Assembly: GCA_024349765.1 (NCBI GenBank) | Contig: AP026073.1 | Location: 6,014,001 to 6,078,000, forward strand | DNA length: 64,000 nucleotides | Reading direction: 5' to 3' | Source: Streptomyces nigrescens | GTDB taxonomy: Bacteria; Actinomycetota; Actinomycetes; Streptomycetales; Streptomycetaceae | In this document: piece after piece, positions 57,146 to 64,000 of the stretch | Position numbering within the stretch: the stretch's first letter is position 1 | Layout of the letters: every line of letters begins with the position of its first letter | Made by a program: the position numbers and the translations under genes | The notes under the pieces: model-generated | What the model was told of the DNA's origin: nothing | The model's input: the letters and a program-made list of their open reading frames with translations, nothing else | Databases searched by the model: none

Positions 57146-58600
57146 ATGCCGATCGAACAACGCGGAGTCGACACCATCCCGGACGAGGAGCGCACCAGCG
57201 GTCCCCGAGATCTCATCTCGATCCTCCTCGGATCGAACCTCGCCCTCGGCGTGGTGATCTTCGGCTGGCTCCCGGTCTCGTTCGGCCTCGGCTTCTGGGG
57301 CTCGATCAGCTCACTGGCCGCCGGCACCCTCGTCGGCGCCGTGCTGACCGCGCCGCTCGCGCTGGTCTCGCTGCGCAGCGCGACCAACCTCTCGACCAGC
57401 AGCGGCGCCCACTTCGGCGTACGCGGCCGGCTGATCGGCTCGATCATCGGCCTGCTGCTCTCGCTCGGCTACACCGCGCTCACGCTGTGGGTGGGCGGCG
57501 ACGCCATGGTCGGCTGTCTGCACCGCCTGCTGGGCCTGCCGGCCGGCGGCGCGTCCTACGCCGTCGTCTACGCCGTCCTGGCGGGCTGTACCGCCGTGGG
57601 CGCGGTCTACGGCTACAAGGTCCTGCTGCGGATGAGCAAGGTGCTCTCCATCGGCCTGACGATCCTGCTCGTGGTCGGCGTCTTCGCCTACGCGCGCCAC
57701 TTCACCACCGGCCCGGTGCACGGCGTCCCGTACGCGCTGGGCGGCTACTGGCAGACCTGGCTGCTCTCCGCGGTCTCCGCCGGTCTGAGCGGCCCGATCG
57801 CCTTCATCACCCTGCTCGGCGACTACAGCCGCTACATCTCGCCGCGCCGCCACTCCTCGAAGAAGGTCTTCGCCGCCACCTACCTCGGCCTGGTGATCGG
57901 CCTGCTGGTGCCGCAGCTGTTCGGTACCTTCAGCGCGCTGGCGGTCGGCGCGGGCGACGACTACGCGGGCCCGCTGGTGGCCGGCGCCCCGGCCTGGTAC
58001 CTGGTCTTCCTGCTGCTCAACGCCTCCGCCGGCTCGGTGGGCAACTCCGGCCTGATGCTCTACAGCATGGGTCTCGACCTCGACGCGATCCTGCCGCGGG
58101 CGACCCGCACCCAGGCCACGTACGTGGTCGCGGGCGTCTCGACCGCGCTGGTCTACGCCGGCCACTTCCTGTGGGCCGCGCAGGACGCCATGACGTCCTT
58201 CGTGCTGCTGATGACCGCGATCGGCACACCCTGGGCAGTCATCACGGTCATGGGCTTCGCGCGCTGCCGCGGCAACTACGACGCCGACTCGCTGCAGGTC
58301 TACAACCGCGGCACCCGCGGCGGCGTGTACTGGTACAAGGCCGGCTGGAACGTCCAGGCCACCGTCGCCTGGGCGCTCGGCTCGGCGGTCGGCCTGCTGG
58401 GCGTGGACACGCCGTTCTACCAGGGCCCACTGCTGGCCCACACCGGCGGCATCGACATCAGCTTCCTGCTGGCCGCGGCCGTCGCCGGGCTCGCCTACCT
58501 GCTGCTCACCGCCCGCCGGCCGCGCCCGGTCCCCGCGCTGCGGACCGTCGCCACTCCCCCGCCGGCCACCGCACCGGAGGCCCCCGCGGAGGTCGGCTGA
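57146..58600 (+). CDS. NCS1-family purine/cytosine-type permease (CodB-like)
   Basis: This 484-residue transporter has about 12 membrane helices and the nucleobase:cation symporter-1 pattern ('LLGSNLALGVVIFGWLPVSF', 'LVSLRSATNLSTSSGAHFGV', 'GLSGPIAFITLLGDYSRYIS', 'NASAGSVGNSGLMLYSMGLD'). NCS1 members import purines, pyrimidines, allantoin, hydantoins or thiamine. Divergence from the urease/agmatine deiminase genes suggests it imports a nitrogen compound, but substrate is not known. The ATG at 57146 begins the conserved N-terminus. It is followed by a 31-bp stem terminator. Confidence 0.9.
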   Translation: MPIEQRGVDTIPDEERTSGPRDLISILLGSNLALGVVIFGWLPVSFGLGFWGSISSLAAGTLVGAVLTAPLALVSLRSATNLSTSSGAHFGVRGRLIGSIIGLLLSLGYTALTLWVGGDAMVGCLHRLLGLPAGGASYAVVYAVLAGCTAVGAVYGYKVLLRMSKVLSIGLTILLVVGVFAYARHFTTGPVHGVPYALGGYWQTWLLSAVSAGLSGPIAFITLLGDYSRYISPRRHSSKKVFAATYLGLVIGLLVPQLFGTFSALAVGAGDDYAGPLVAGAPAWYLVFLLLNASAGSVGNSGLMLYSMGLDLDAILPRATRTQATYVVAGVSTALVYAGHFLWAAQDAMTSFVLLMTAIGTPWAVITVMGFARCRGNYDADSLQVYNRGTRGGVYWYKAGWNVQATVAWALGSAVGLLGVDTPFYQGPLLAHTGGIDISFLLAAAVAGLAYLLLTARRPRPVPALRTVATPPPATAPEAPAEVG

Positions 58601-58601
58601 C

Positions 58602-58668
58602 CCTGCCCGGTACGGCCGAGGCCGCCCCCGACGCACCGTCGGGGGCGGCCTCGGCCGTACCGGGCAGG
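58602..58668. terminator. 31-bp perfect stem terminator
   Basis: 58602-58632 and 58638-58668 are perfectly complementary over 31 bp with a 5-nt loop. It separates the convergent permease and ilvE genes and should stop transcription in both directions. There is no T-tract. Confidence 0.9.
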
Positions 58669-58676
58669 CGCCGGGG

Positions 58677-59765
58677 TCAGCCCAGGGGGTGCATCCAGCC
58701 GTGGGCGTCCTCGGCGACGCCGCGCTGGATGTCCAGCAGCGTCTCGCGCAGCTTCAGCGTGACCTTGCCGGGCTCGCCGTCGGACTGGGTCCACTCGGCA
58801 CCGTCGCGCTTGACCGTGCCGACCGGGGTGATCACCGCGGCCGTACCGCAGGCGAAGACCTCGGTGAGGGTGCCGTTCGCGGTGTCGGCCTGCCACTGGT
58901 CGATGGAGACCCGGGCCTCCTCCGCCTCGAAGCCCAGGTCGCGGGCGACGGACAGCAGCGAGTCACGGGTGATGCCGGCGAGCAGCGAGCCGGTGAGCGT
59001 CGGGGTGACGATCTTGTCCCCGTACACGAAGTACAGGTTCATCCCGCCGAGTTCCTCGACCCACTTGTGCTCCACGGCATCGAGGTAGGCGACCTGGTCG
59101 CAGCCGTGCACCGCGGCCTCGGCCTGGGCCAGCAGCGACGCGGCGTAGTTGCCGCCGGTCTTGGCGTCGCCCACGCCGCCGGGCACCGCGCGCACCCGGT
59201 CCTCGGAGAGCCAGATGGAGACCGGCTTGACGCCACCGGGGAAGTAGGCGCCGGCCGGCGAGGCGATGACCACGAAGAGGTACTCGTTGGCCGGCTTCAC
59301 GCCCAGCCCGACCTCGGTCGCGATCATGAACGGGCGCAGGTAGAGCGACTCCTCGCCGCCGTGCGCCGGCACCCAGCCCTTGTCCTGCCGGACCAGCAGG
59401 TCGCAGGCCTCGATGAAGGTCTCGACGGGCAGCTCCGGCATGGCCAGCCGGCGCGCCGACGCCTGGAAGCGGCGGGCGTTGGCGTCCGGGCGGAAGGTCG
59501 CGACGGAGCCGTCGGGCTGGCGGTACGCCTTGAGGCCCTCGAAGATCTCCTGCGCGTAGTGCAGGACGTTGGTCGCCGGGTCGAGGGAGAGCGGCCCGTA
59601 CGGCACGAGCTGTCCGTCGTGCCAGCCGCGGCCCTCGGTCCACTTGATCGTCACCATGTGGTCGGTGAAGTGGCGCCCGAAGCCCGGGGCGGCCAGGATC
59701 TTCTCCCGCTCCGCGTCGGACAGCGGGTGCGAGGAGGGCTTGAGCTCGATCGTGGGCGTCGTCAT
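58677..59765 (-). CDS. ilvE: Branched-chain amino acid aminotransferase
   Basis: IlvE is a PLP enzyme catalysing the last step of valine, leucine and isoleucine synthesis. The 362-residue protein has '[20 protein letters not shown]', '[15 protein letters not shown]', '[20 protein letters not shown]', and '[16 protein letters not shown]' with the PLP Lys. '[12 protein letters not shown]' follows. The start at 59765 (ATG) gives a standard length. Long non-coding DNA separates it from leuB on the same strand. Confidence 0.95.
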   Translation of the reverse strand: MTTPTIELKPSSHPLSDAEREKILAAPGFGRHFTDHMVTIKWTEGRGWHDGQLVPYGPLSLDPATNVLHYAQEIFEGLKAYRQPDGSVATFRPDANARRFQASARRLAMPELPVETFIEACDLLVRQDKGWVPAHGGEESLYLRPFMIATEVGLGVKPANEYLFVVIASPAGAYFPGGVKPVSIWLSEDRVRAVPGGVGDAKTGGNYAASLLAQAEAAVHGCDQVAYLDAVEHKWVEELGGMNLYFVYGDKIVTPTLTGSLLAGITRDSLLSVARDLGFEAEEARVSIDQWQADTANGTLTEVFACGTAAVITPVGTVKRDGAEWTQSDGEPGKVTLKLRETLLDIQRGVAEDAHGWMHPLG

Positions 59766-60010
59766 GTATGCGTGTCCTTCACTGCGTGGTCCGCGCCGGG
59801 CGGTTGGCGGTGGCCGCGTACGTCGGGATCTTGGCGTACCGGTCGTTACTGGGACGTCCGAGTTTCCCCGCGGGCGGCGGCCCCTCTTCCGATTATCGCT
59901 CGGGGGTGTCCGCCGCCGTACTCGCGTCTGCGGTCTCCGGGTCCGATGGTCGCATCCCGCCCGGCGTTAGCACAGGGTCGACCGGCGGGCGGCAGGCGGC
60001 CGGGAATGCG
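59766..60010. other. Upstream region of ilvE
   Basis: Together with the leuB terminator this makes about 308 bp without a gene. It should contain the ilvE promoter; no regulatory motif was recognised. Confidence 0.4.
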
Positions 60011-60046
60011 GACAGCGCCGGAACCCCGTGGGGGCCCGGCGCTGTC
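60011..60046 (-). terminator. Terminator after leuB
   Basis: GACAGCGCCGG (60011-60021) and CCGGCGCTGTC (60036-60046) form an 11-bp stem, extended by an inner CCCC/GGGG pairing. Confidence 0.8.
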
Positions 60047-60073
60047 GGTGGGTTTCTGCGTGCGCTGCGGGCC

Positions 60074-61114
60074 TCAGCCCGCTACGCGTGCGGCGAGCGC
60101 GTCGCCGATCTCGTCCGTGCTGCGGGCGGTGCCGTCCCGGGCCTCCAGGTCGGTCGCGACGGCCGTCTCGATGCGGGCGGCCTCGGCCTCGTAGCCGAGG
60201 TGGCGCAGCAGCAGCGCGACGGAGAGGATCGTGGCGGTCGGGTCGGCCTTGCCGGTGCCGGCGATGTCCGGGGCGGAGCCGTGCACCGGCTCGAACATGG
60301 ACGGGAACTCACCGGTCGGGTTGATGTTGCCGGAGGCCGCCAGGCCGATGCCGCCGGTGACGGCCGCGGCGAGGTCGGTGAGGATGTCGCCGAAGAGGTT
60401 GTCGGTGACGATCACGTCGAACCGCTCGGGCTGGGTGACGAAGAAGATCGTCGCCGCGTCGACGTGCAGGTAGTCGGTGGTGACCTCGGGGTATTCCTGG
60501 CCGACCTTGTCGAAGATGTTCTTCCACATGTGGCCGGCGTAGACCAGCACGTTGTTCTTGTGGACCAGCGTCAGCTTCTTGCGGGGGCGGGCGTTGGCCC
60601 GCTCGAACGCGTCCCGGACCACGCGCTCGACGCCGTAGGCGGTGTTCACGCTGACCTCGGTGGCGACCTCGGCGGGGGTGCCGGTGCGCAGGCTGCCGCC
60701 GTTGCCGGTGTACGGGCCCTCGGTGCCCTCCCGGACGACGACGAAGTCGATGTCCGGGCGGCCGGCCAGCGGCGTGGTCGTGTTCGGGAAGAGCTTCGAC
60801 GGGCGCAGGTTGACGAAGTGGTCGAAGGCGAAGCGGAGCTTGAGCAGCAGCCCGCGCTCCAGCACGCCGGAGGGGACGGACGGGTCGCCGATCGCGCCGA
60901 GCAGGATCGCGTCGTGCTGCTTGAGCGACTCCAGCTCCGCGTCCGGCAGGGTCTCGCCGGTGGCGTGCCAGCGCCTGGCCCCGAGGTCGTACTCCTTGGT
61001 TTCCAGCTTGACGTCCTGCGGCAGGACGGCGGTCAGGACCTTGAGGCCCTGGGCCACGACTTCCTGGCCGATGCCGTCACCGGGGATCACTGCGAGGCGA
61101 ATGCTGCGAGACAT
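60074..61114 (-). CDS. leuB: 3-isopropylmalate dehydrogenase
   Basis: LeuB oxidises 3-isopropylmalate to 2-ketoisocaproate in leucine synthesis. The 346-residue protein has '[20 protein letters not shown]', '[19 protein letters not shown]', '[17 protein letters not shown]' and '[20 protein letters not shown]', then '[20 protein letters not shown]'. The NAD-binding and metal sites fit the family. The start is ATG at 61114. Confidence 0.96.
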   Translation of the reverse strand: MSRSIRLAVIPGDGIGQEVVAQGLKVLTAVLPQDVKLETKEYDLGARRWHATGETLPDAELESLKQHDAILLGAIGDPSVPSGVLERGLLLKLRFAFDHFVNLRPSKLFPNTTTPLAGRPDIDFVVVREGTEGPYTGNGGSLRTGTPAEVATEVSVNTAYGVERVVRDAFERANARPRKKLTLVHKNNVLVYAGHMWKNIFDKVGQEYPEVTTDYLHVDAATIFFVTQPERFDVIVTDNLFGDILTDLAAAVTGGIGLAASGNINPTGEFPSMFEPVHGSAPDIAGTGKADPTATILSVALLLRHLGYEAEAARIETAVATDLEARDGTARSTDEIGDALAARVAG

Positions 61115-61244
61115 GTTTGGACCCTACTCTTCGTCCCATTGATTGACACGTAACGTCCGCCATGCGGACATGCGGGGAAGTCGGTCAGCCGCCGTTCATC
61201 CGGACGACCCGTAACAGTCGGATCATGCTGCCAAATTCGGCCAC

Positions 61245-62846
61245 ATGACTGGTACCCCCCGGGCGTCCACGCCCCCGCCCTCGCACACCCCGCGCGTCGG
61301 TATACCGGAGCGGCTCGCGGCCCGGATGACCATGCCCGAGCAGCACGACTACCTCCGCACCAAGCTGACCCGCCGGGGGCTGCTGCGCACCTCGGCCGTC
61401 ACCGCGGGCGCGGTGGCCGGCTCCGGCCTGCTGGCCGGTTCGGCACAGGCCACCTCCCCCACCCTGCTGGCGTCCTCCGCCGCCGCCACGGTCGACGGCT
61501 CGCTCGTCGCCCCGTTCGGCCGGCACCTGGCCTTCGGTGCCGACCCCAAGTGCCAGATGCGGGTGAGCTGGCAGGTGCCGTTCGCGGTCCGGCGGCCGTA
61601 CGTCCGGGTGGGGCTGAAGCCCTGGGACCTGGGCCGCAAGATCGAGGCCGAGGTGCGGCCGCTGCACACCCCCGCGCTCACCGCCAAGCTGCCGGCCGTC
61701 GACCAGTACTACCTGCACGCGGCGCTCGACGGCCTGCGCCCGGGCACCACGTACTACTACGGCGTCGGCCACGACGGTTTCGACCCCGCCGACCCGCGCC
61801 ACTTCTCCACCGTCGGCACCTTCCGCACCGCCCCGGCCCGCGCCGAGACGTTCGTCTTCACCGCCTTCGGCGACCAGGGCGTCAGCTACCACGCGCTCGC
61901 CAACGACCAGTTGATCCTGGGTCAGAACCCGTCCTTCCACCTGCACGCGGGCGACATCTGCTACGCGGACCCGGACGGCCAGGGCTCGGACCACGACACC
62001 TACGACGCCCGGGTCTGGGACCAGTTCCTCGCGCAGACCGAGTCGGTGGCCAAGTCCGTGCCGTGGATGGTGACCACCGGCAACCACGACATGGAGGCGT
62101 GGTACTCGCCCAACGGCTACGGCGGCCAGAACGCCCGCTGGTCGCTGCCCGGCAACGGCCCCGACGCCGAGAACGCCCCGGGGATCTACTCCTTCACCTA
62201 CGGCAACGTCGCCGTCGTCGCCCTCGACGCCAACGACGTCTCCTACGAGATCCCCGCCAACCAGGGCTACACCGGCGGCAAGCAGACCCGCTGGCTGGAC
62301 CGCCGCCTCGCCGAACTGCGGGCCGCCCGGGGCATCGACTTCATCGTGGTCTTCTTCCACCACTGCGCCTTCTCGACGACCAACTCGCACGCCTCCGACG
62401 GCGGGGTGCGCGACGCCTGGCTGCCGCTCTTCGACAAGCACCAGGTGGACCTGGTCATCAACGGCCACAACCACGTCTACGAGCGGACCGACGCCATCAA
62501 GGGCGGCCGGGTCACGAAGAAGATGCCGATCGGCGAGTCCGTCGACGCCGCGCGCGAGGGCATCGTCTACGTGACGGCCGGCGGCGCGGGCAGGTCCCTC
62601 TACGACTTCCCGGTGCCGGACAGCTACGAGGGCCACGTCAAGGACCTCGACCACGTCGACACGTACCACTGGTCGAAGGGCCAGGTGAAGACCAAGGACA
62701 CCGTGGAGTGGTCCCGGGTCCGCTACACCGGCTACTCGTTCCTCGCGGTCGAGGTCGCCCCGGGCCAGCGCCCGCGGATGACGGTCACCGCCCTCGCCGA
62801 ATCCGGCGAGCGCATCGACCACTTCGAGGTGACCCGCTCCCACTGA
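61245..62846 (+). CDS. Secreted purple acid phosphatase-like metallophosphatase
   Basis: The 533-residue protein begins with a long Tat-type leader ('LRTKLTRRGLLRTSAVTAGA'), then an N-terminal fibronectin-like domain ('PKCQMRVSWQVPFAVRRPYV' to 'GLRPGTTYYYGVGHDGFDP') and a metallophosphoesterase domain. The metal-binding motifs are 'VFTAFGDQGVS', 'LHAGDICYADPDGQ', 'TTGNHDMEAWYSP', 'FFHHCAFSTTNSH' and 'INGHNHVYERTD'. This architecture is that of purple acid phosphatases and phosphodiesterases exported through Tat. It may release phosphate from extracellular organic phosphates (inference). The first ATG in frame is at 61245. Confidence 0.92.
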   Translation: MTGTPRASTPPPSHTPRVGIPERLAARMTMPEQHDYLRTKLTRRGLLRTSAVTAGAVAGSGLLAGSAQATSPTLLASSAAATVDGSLVAPFGRHLAFGADPKCQMRVSWQVPFAVRRPYVRVGLKPWDLGRKIEAEVRPLHTPALTAKLPAVDQYYLHAALDGLRPGTTYYYGVGHDGFDPADPRHFSTVGTFRTAPARAETFVFTAFGDQGVSYHALANDQLILGQNPSFHLHAGDICYADPDGQGSDHDTYDARVWDQFLAQTESVAKSVPWMVTTGNHDMEAWYSPNGYGGQNARWSLPGNGPDAENAPGIYSFTYGNVAVVALDANDVSYEIPANQGYTGGKQTRWLDRRLAELRAARGIDFIVVFFHHCAFSTTNSHASDGGVRDAWLPLFDKHQVDLVINGHNHVYERTDAIKGGRVTKKMPIGESVDAAREGIVYVTAGGAGRSLYDFPVPDSYEGHVKDLDHVDTYHWSKGQVKTKDTVEWSRVRYTGYSFLAVEVAPGQRPRMTVTALAESGERIDHFEVTRSH

Positions 62847-62878
62847 GCGCACCCACCTCGCGTACGCACTCCCGCACG

Positions 62879-62907
62879 CAGGGGCGCCCGCACACCGGGC
62901 GCCCCTG
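62879..62907 (+). terminator. Terminator after the metallophosphatase gene
   Basis: AGGGGCGCCCG (62880-62890) and CGGGCGCCCCT (62896-62906) form an 11-bp stem with a 5-nt loop, plus one outer C-G pair. Confidence 0.8.
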
Positions 62908-63010
62908 TCGGCGTCACGAGGGGCAGATCAGCCGGGCGACGGAGCACCGGAGCCGCCACCAGCAGCGGCACGGCACCGACGCCCGGGCCCCGGCATGCGC
63001 GCGGAGCATC

Positions 63011-63142
63011 TCAGTGTCCGGTGGAGCCGCCGTTGTCCCGGCGGTCGAGGGCACGCTGGAGGGCGGCCGCGGCGTTCCTGCGGTCGGCGTCGTTGGTCGT
63101 ACGCGCGGAGTGGCGGGTCCTGCGGACAGCGGTCTCGGCCAT
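63011..63142 (-). CDS. Small conserved protein, 43 residues
   Basis: The 43-codon gene encodes MAETAVRRTRHSARTTNDAD followed by 'RRNAAAALQRALDRRDNGGS' and 'TGH'. It has GGAG 8-9 nt before the ATG. The Arg-rich N-terminus and the Ala-rich helix with LDRRDNGG resemble a small protein widely annotated in Streptomyces; this is pattern recognition only. Nothing is known of function. Confidence 0.65.
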   Translation of the reverse strand: MAETAVRRTRHSARTTNDADRRNAAAALQRALDRRDNGGSTGH

Positions 63143-63486
63143 GATTCACGTCTCCAATGCCAAAGCCCCGAGAACGGATGGGATGCGTCGATCCAGAAGC
63201 GGGCCGGAAAGGGCGGGGGCTCCGGCGCAACAGGGGTCACCTGCGCACACGCACCGGGCCACATCCGCAGTCGCTCGATGGAGCGTTACGTTCGGCTCCT
63301 ACAAAGCTAGGACAGCCCGGCCGTGATGTCTGCACAATTACTTGGGCTTCCTACTATCTGAGACGGATTCCGTGTACTCGAACGAGTGATCCACGGACAT
63401 CCGCAGCTCACGGGGGGTCGCGCCTGGCTAGCGTCGCGTTGTCGCTCGCGCAGGACGGCCGAGCCCACACCGCACAGGAGGCGCCC
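63143..63486. other. Non-coding region before the Uma2-family gene
   Basis: This 344-bp region between two divergent genes has no supported gene. It has a locally A/T-rich stretch near 63335-63365 that could be promoter DNA and a small ACTCG-AA-CGAGT palindrome at 63376-63387. Confidence 0.45.
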
Positions 63487-64000
63487 GTGACCACAACGCC
63501 CGGCCCCGATCTGGACGAGACCCGGTGGCAGGCATGGAATGCCATGGCACTCCCCGAGGGATTCCACGCCGAGATCGTCGAGGGGTTCATCGAGGTGTCG
63601 CCCACCGGTCACCACCGGCACAGCAAGGTCGGCAACAGGCTGCGCCGGGAACTGAGCCGGTTCCTGGACGGGGAGTCGAAGCCGTACGTGGTCAACAACG
63701 CCCTGAACGTCATCCACGAGCGTCAGAGCTGGATCCCGGACGCCGTCGTCTGCCCGGAGGACGACGACAGGTTCGTCACCGATGACGGGCTCGGCCTGGC
63801 CGCCCGTGGGGTGCGGCTGGTGGCGGAGGTGGTCTCACCTGGCCAGAGCGAGGAGCGCGACCGGGTCCGCAAGCGCCGCGCCTATGCCCGCGCCGGCATC
63901 CCCGTCTATGTGCTGGTCGACGACCAAGACGGTGGCGGCAGCGTCACCGTGCTGGCCCAGCCCGCCCCCGAGGAGGCGGACTACCGCCAGAGCCACCGGG
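63487..64000 (+). CDS. Uma2-family putative restriction endonuclease, 3' end outside window
   Basis: The open frame runs to the window end (171 codons visible). It begins 'TTTPGPDLDETRWQAWNAMA' and fits the Uma2 (DUF820) family: 'EIVEGFIEVSPTGHHRHSKV', 'SWIPDAVVCPEDD', 'RLVAEVVSPGQSEERDRVRK' and 'YARAGIPVYVLVDDQDGGG'. The Asp in WIPDAV and the E-V-x-S segment fit the PD-(D/E)xK nuclease core of this family, which is abundant in Streptomyces but of unknown role. The GTG has AGGAGG 5 nt upstream. Confidence 0.9.
   Translation, partial: MTTTPGPDLDETRWQAWNAMALPEGFHAEIVEGFIEVSPTGHHRHSKVGNRLRRELSRFLDGESKPYVVNNALNVIHERQSWIPDAVVCPEDDDRFVTDDGLGLAARGVRLVAEVVSPGQSEERDRVRKRRAYARAGIPVYVLVDDQDGGGSVTVLAQPAPEEADYRQSHR

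Noticed and set aside
49791-61114. Biosynthetic gene cluster for a natural product between 49.8 and 61 kb
   Set aside because: No scaffold-forming enzyme is present; genes are a peptidase, transporter, regulator, nitrogen-metabolism genes and amino acid biosynthesis.

Overview
The window is a stretch of a Streptomyces-type actinobacterial chromosome. The evidence is very high GC with strong third-position G/C bias, frequent GTG starts, gene content and order typical of the Streptomyces core (fpg-rnc-rpmF-yceD-sepIVA-coaD-rsmD-recG, thiL-thiD-rpmB, ddlA-gpsA-plsC, hupS, leuCD/ndgR, gltX, two cvn 'conservons', accB/accE, cimA, ilvE, leuB), and long U-poor hairpin terminators between transcription units. 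Most of it is core housekeeping DNA. The accessory material is one IS481-type insertion sequence, an intein inside RecG, and a small nitrogen-metabolism island.

Layout. 1-2.6 kb: a secreted CAP-domain protein cut by the window edge, a small membrane protein, and a divergent flavodoxin/HxlR pair. 2.6-14.6 kb (minus strand): DNA repair and RNA processing (mutM, rnc, rpmF, yceD), an IS481 element, sepIVA, coaD, rsmD, recG with its intein, and a DAK2-domain protein. 14.8-22 kb: rpmB, thiamine kinases, ddlA, gpsA, plsC and an F420-biosynthesis guanylyltransferase. 22-26 kb: HU protein HupS and the leucine genes leuCD with their regulator ndgR. 26-31 kb: a DUF4188 gene, five tRNA genes (three Glu, two Gln), a HAD hydrolase, gltX and an FAH-family enzyme. 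31.6-41.9 kb: two adjacent four-gene conservons (sensor kinase-like CvnA, roadblock CvnB, DUF742 CvnC, GTPase CvnD). 42-49.5 kb: a DUF4360 protein, acyl-CoA carboxylase AccE/AccB, a PL8 polysaccharide lyase, and citramalate synthase behind an attenuator-like leader. 49.8-58.6 kb: an S37 peptidase, an MHS transporter, a TetR regulator, agmatine deiminase, an atypical urease (ureC plus fused ureAB) and an NCS1 permease. 58.7-64 kb: ilvE, leuB, a secreted metallophosphatase, a 43-residue protein and a Uma2-family gene cut by the window end.

How the genes work together. Leucine and isoleucine synthesis recurs through the window (leuCD, ndgR, cimA, ilvE, leuB). GltX is encoded close to the tRNA-Glu and tRNA-Gln genes that supply its substrates. 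PlsC and GpsA form a phospholipid-precursor pair. The divergent urease/permease promoter carries four related palindromes, probably a regulon for uptake and breakdown of a nitrogen compound, with the nearby TetR gene as candidate regulator.

The most notable observations are: (1) a RecG intein inserted before the Thr of Walker A that lacks a Cys/Ser first residue but has the Trp-Cys-Thr triplet of class 3 inteins and a decayed endonuclease; (2) two adjacent conservons whose cvnB genes encode identical proteins and share a 302-bp identical block while neighbouring genes have diverged, suggesting gene conversion; (3) a cimA leader with an Ile-Ile micro-ORF and a hairpin followed by a T-tract; (4) a urease alpha subunit with the active-site flap Cys replaced by Val and no accessory genes; (5) a yceD gene with no normal start codon, probably starting at ATC; and (6) an IS481 element whose transposase stop codon comes from the duplicated CTAG target. 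All calls come from reading the sequence; no database search was run.
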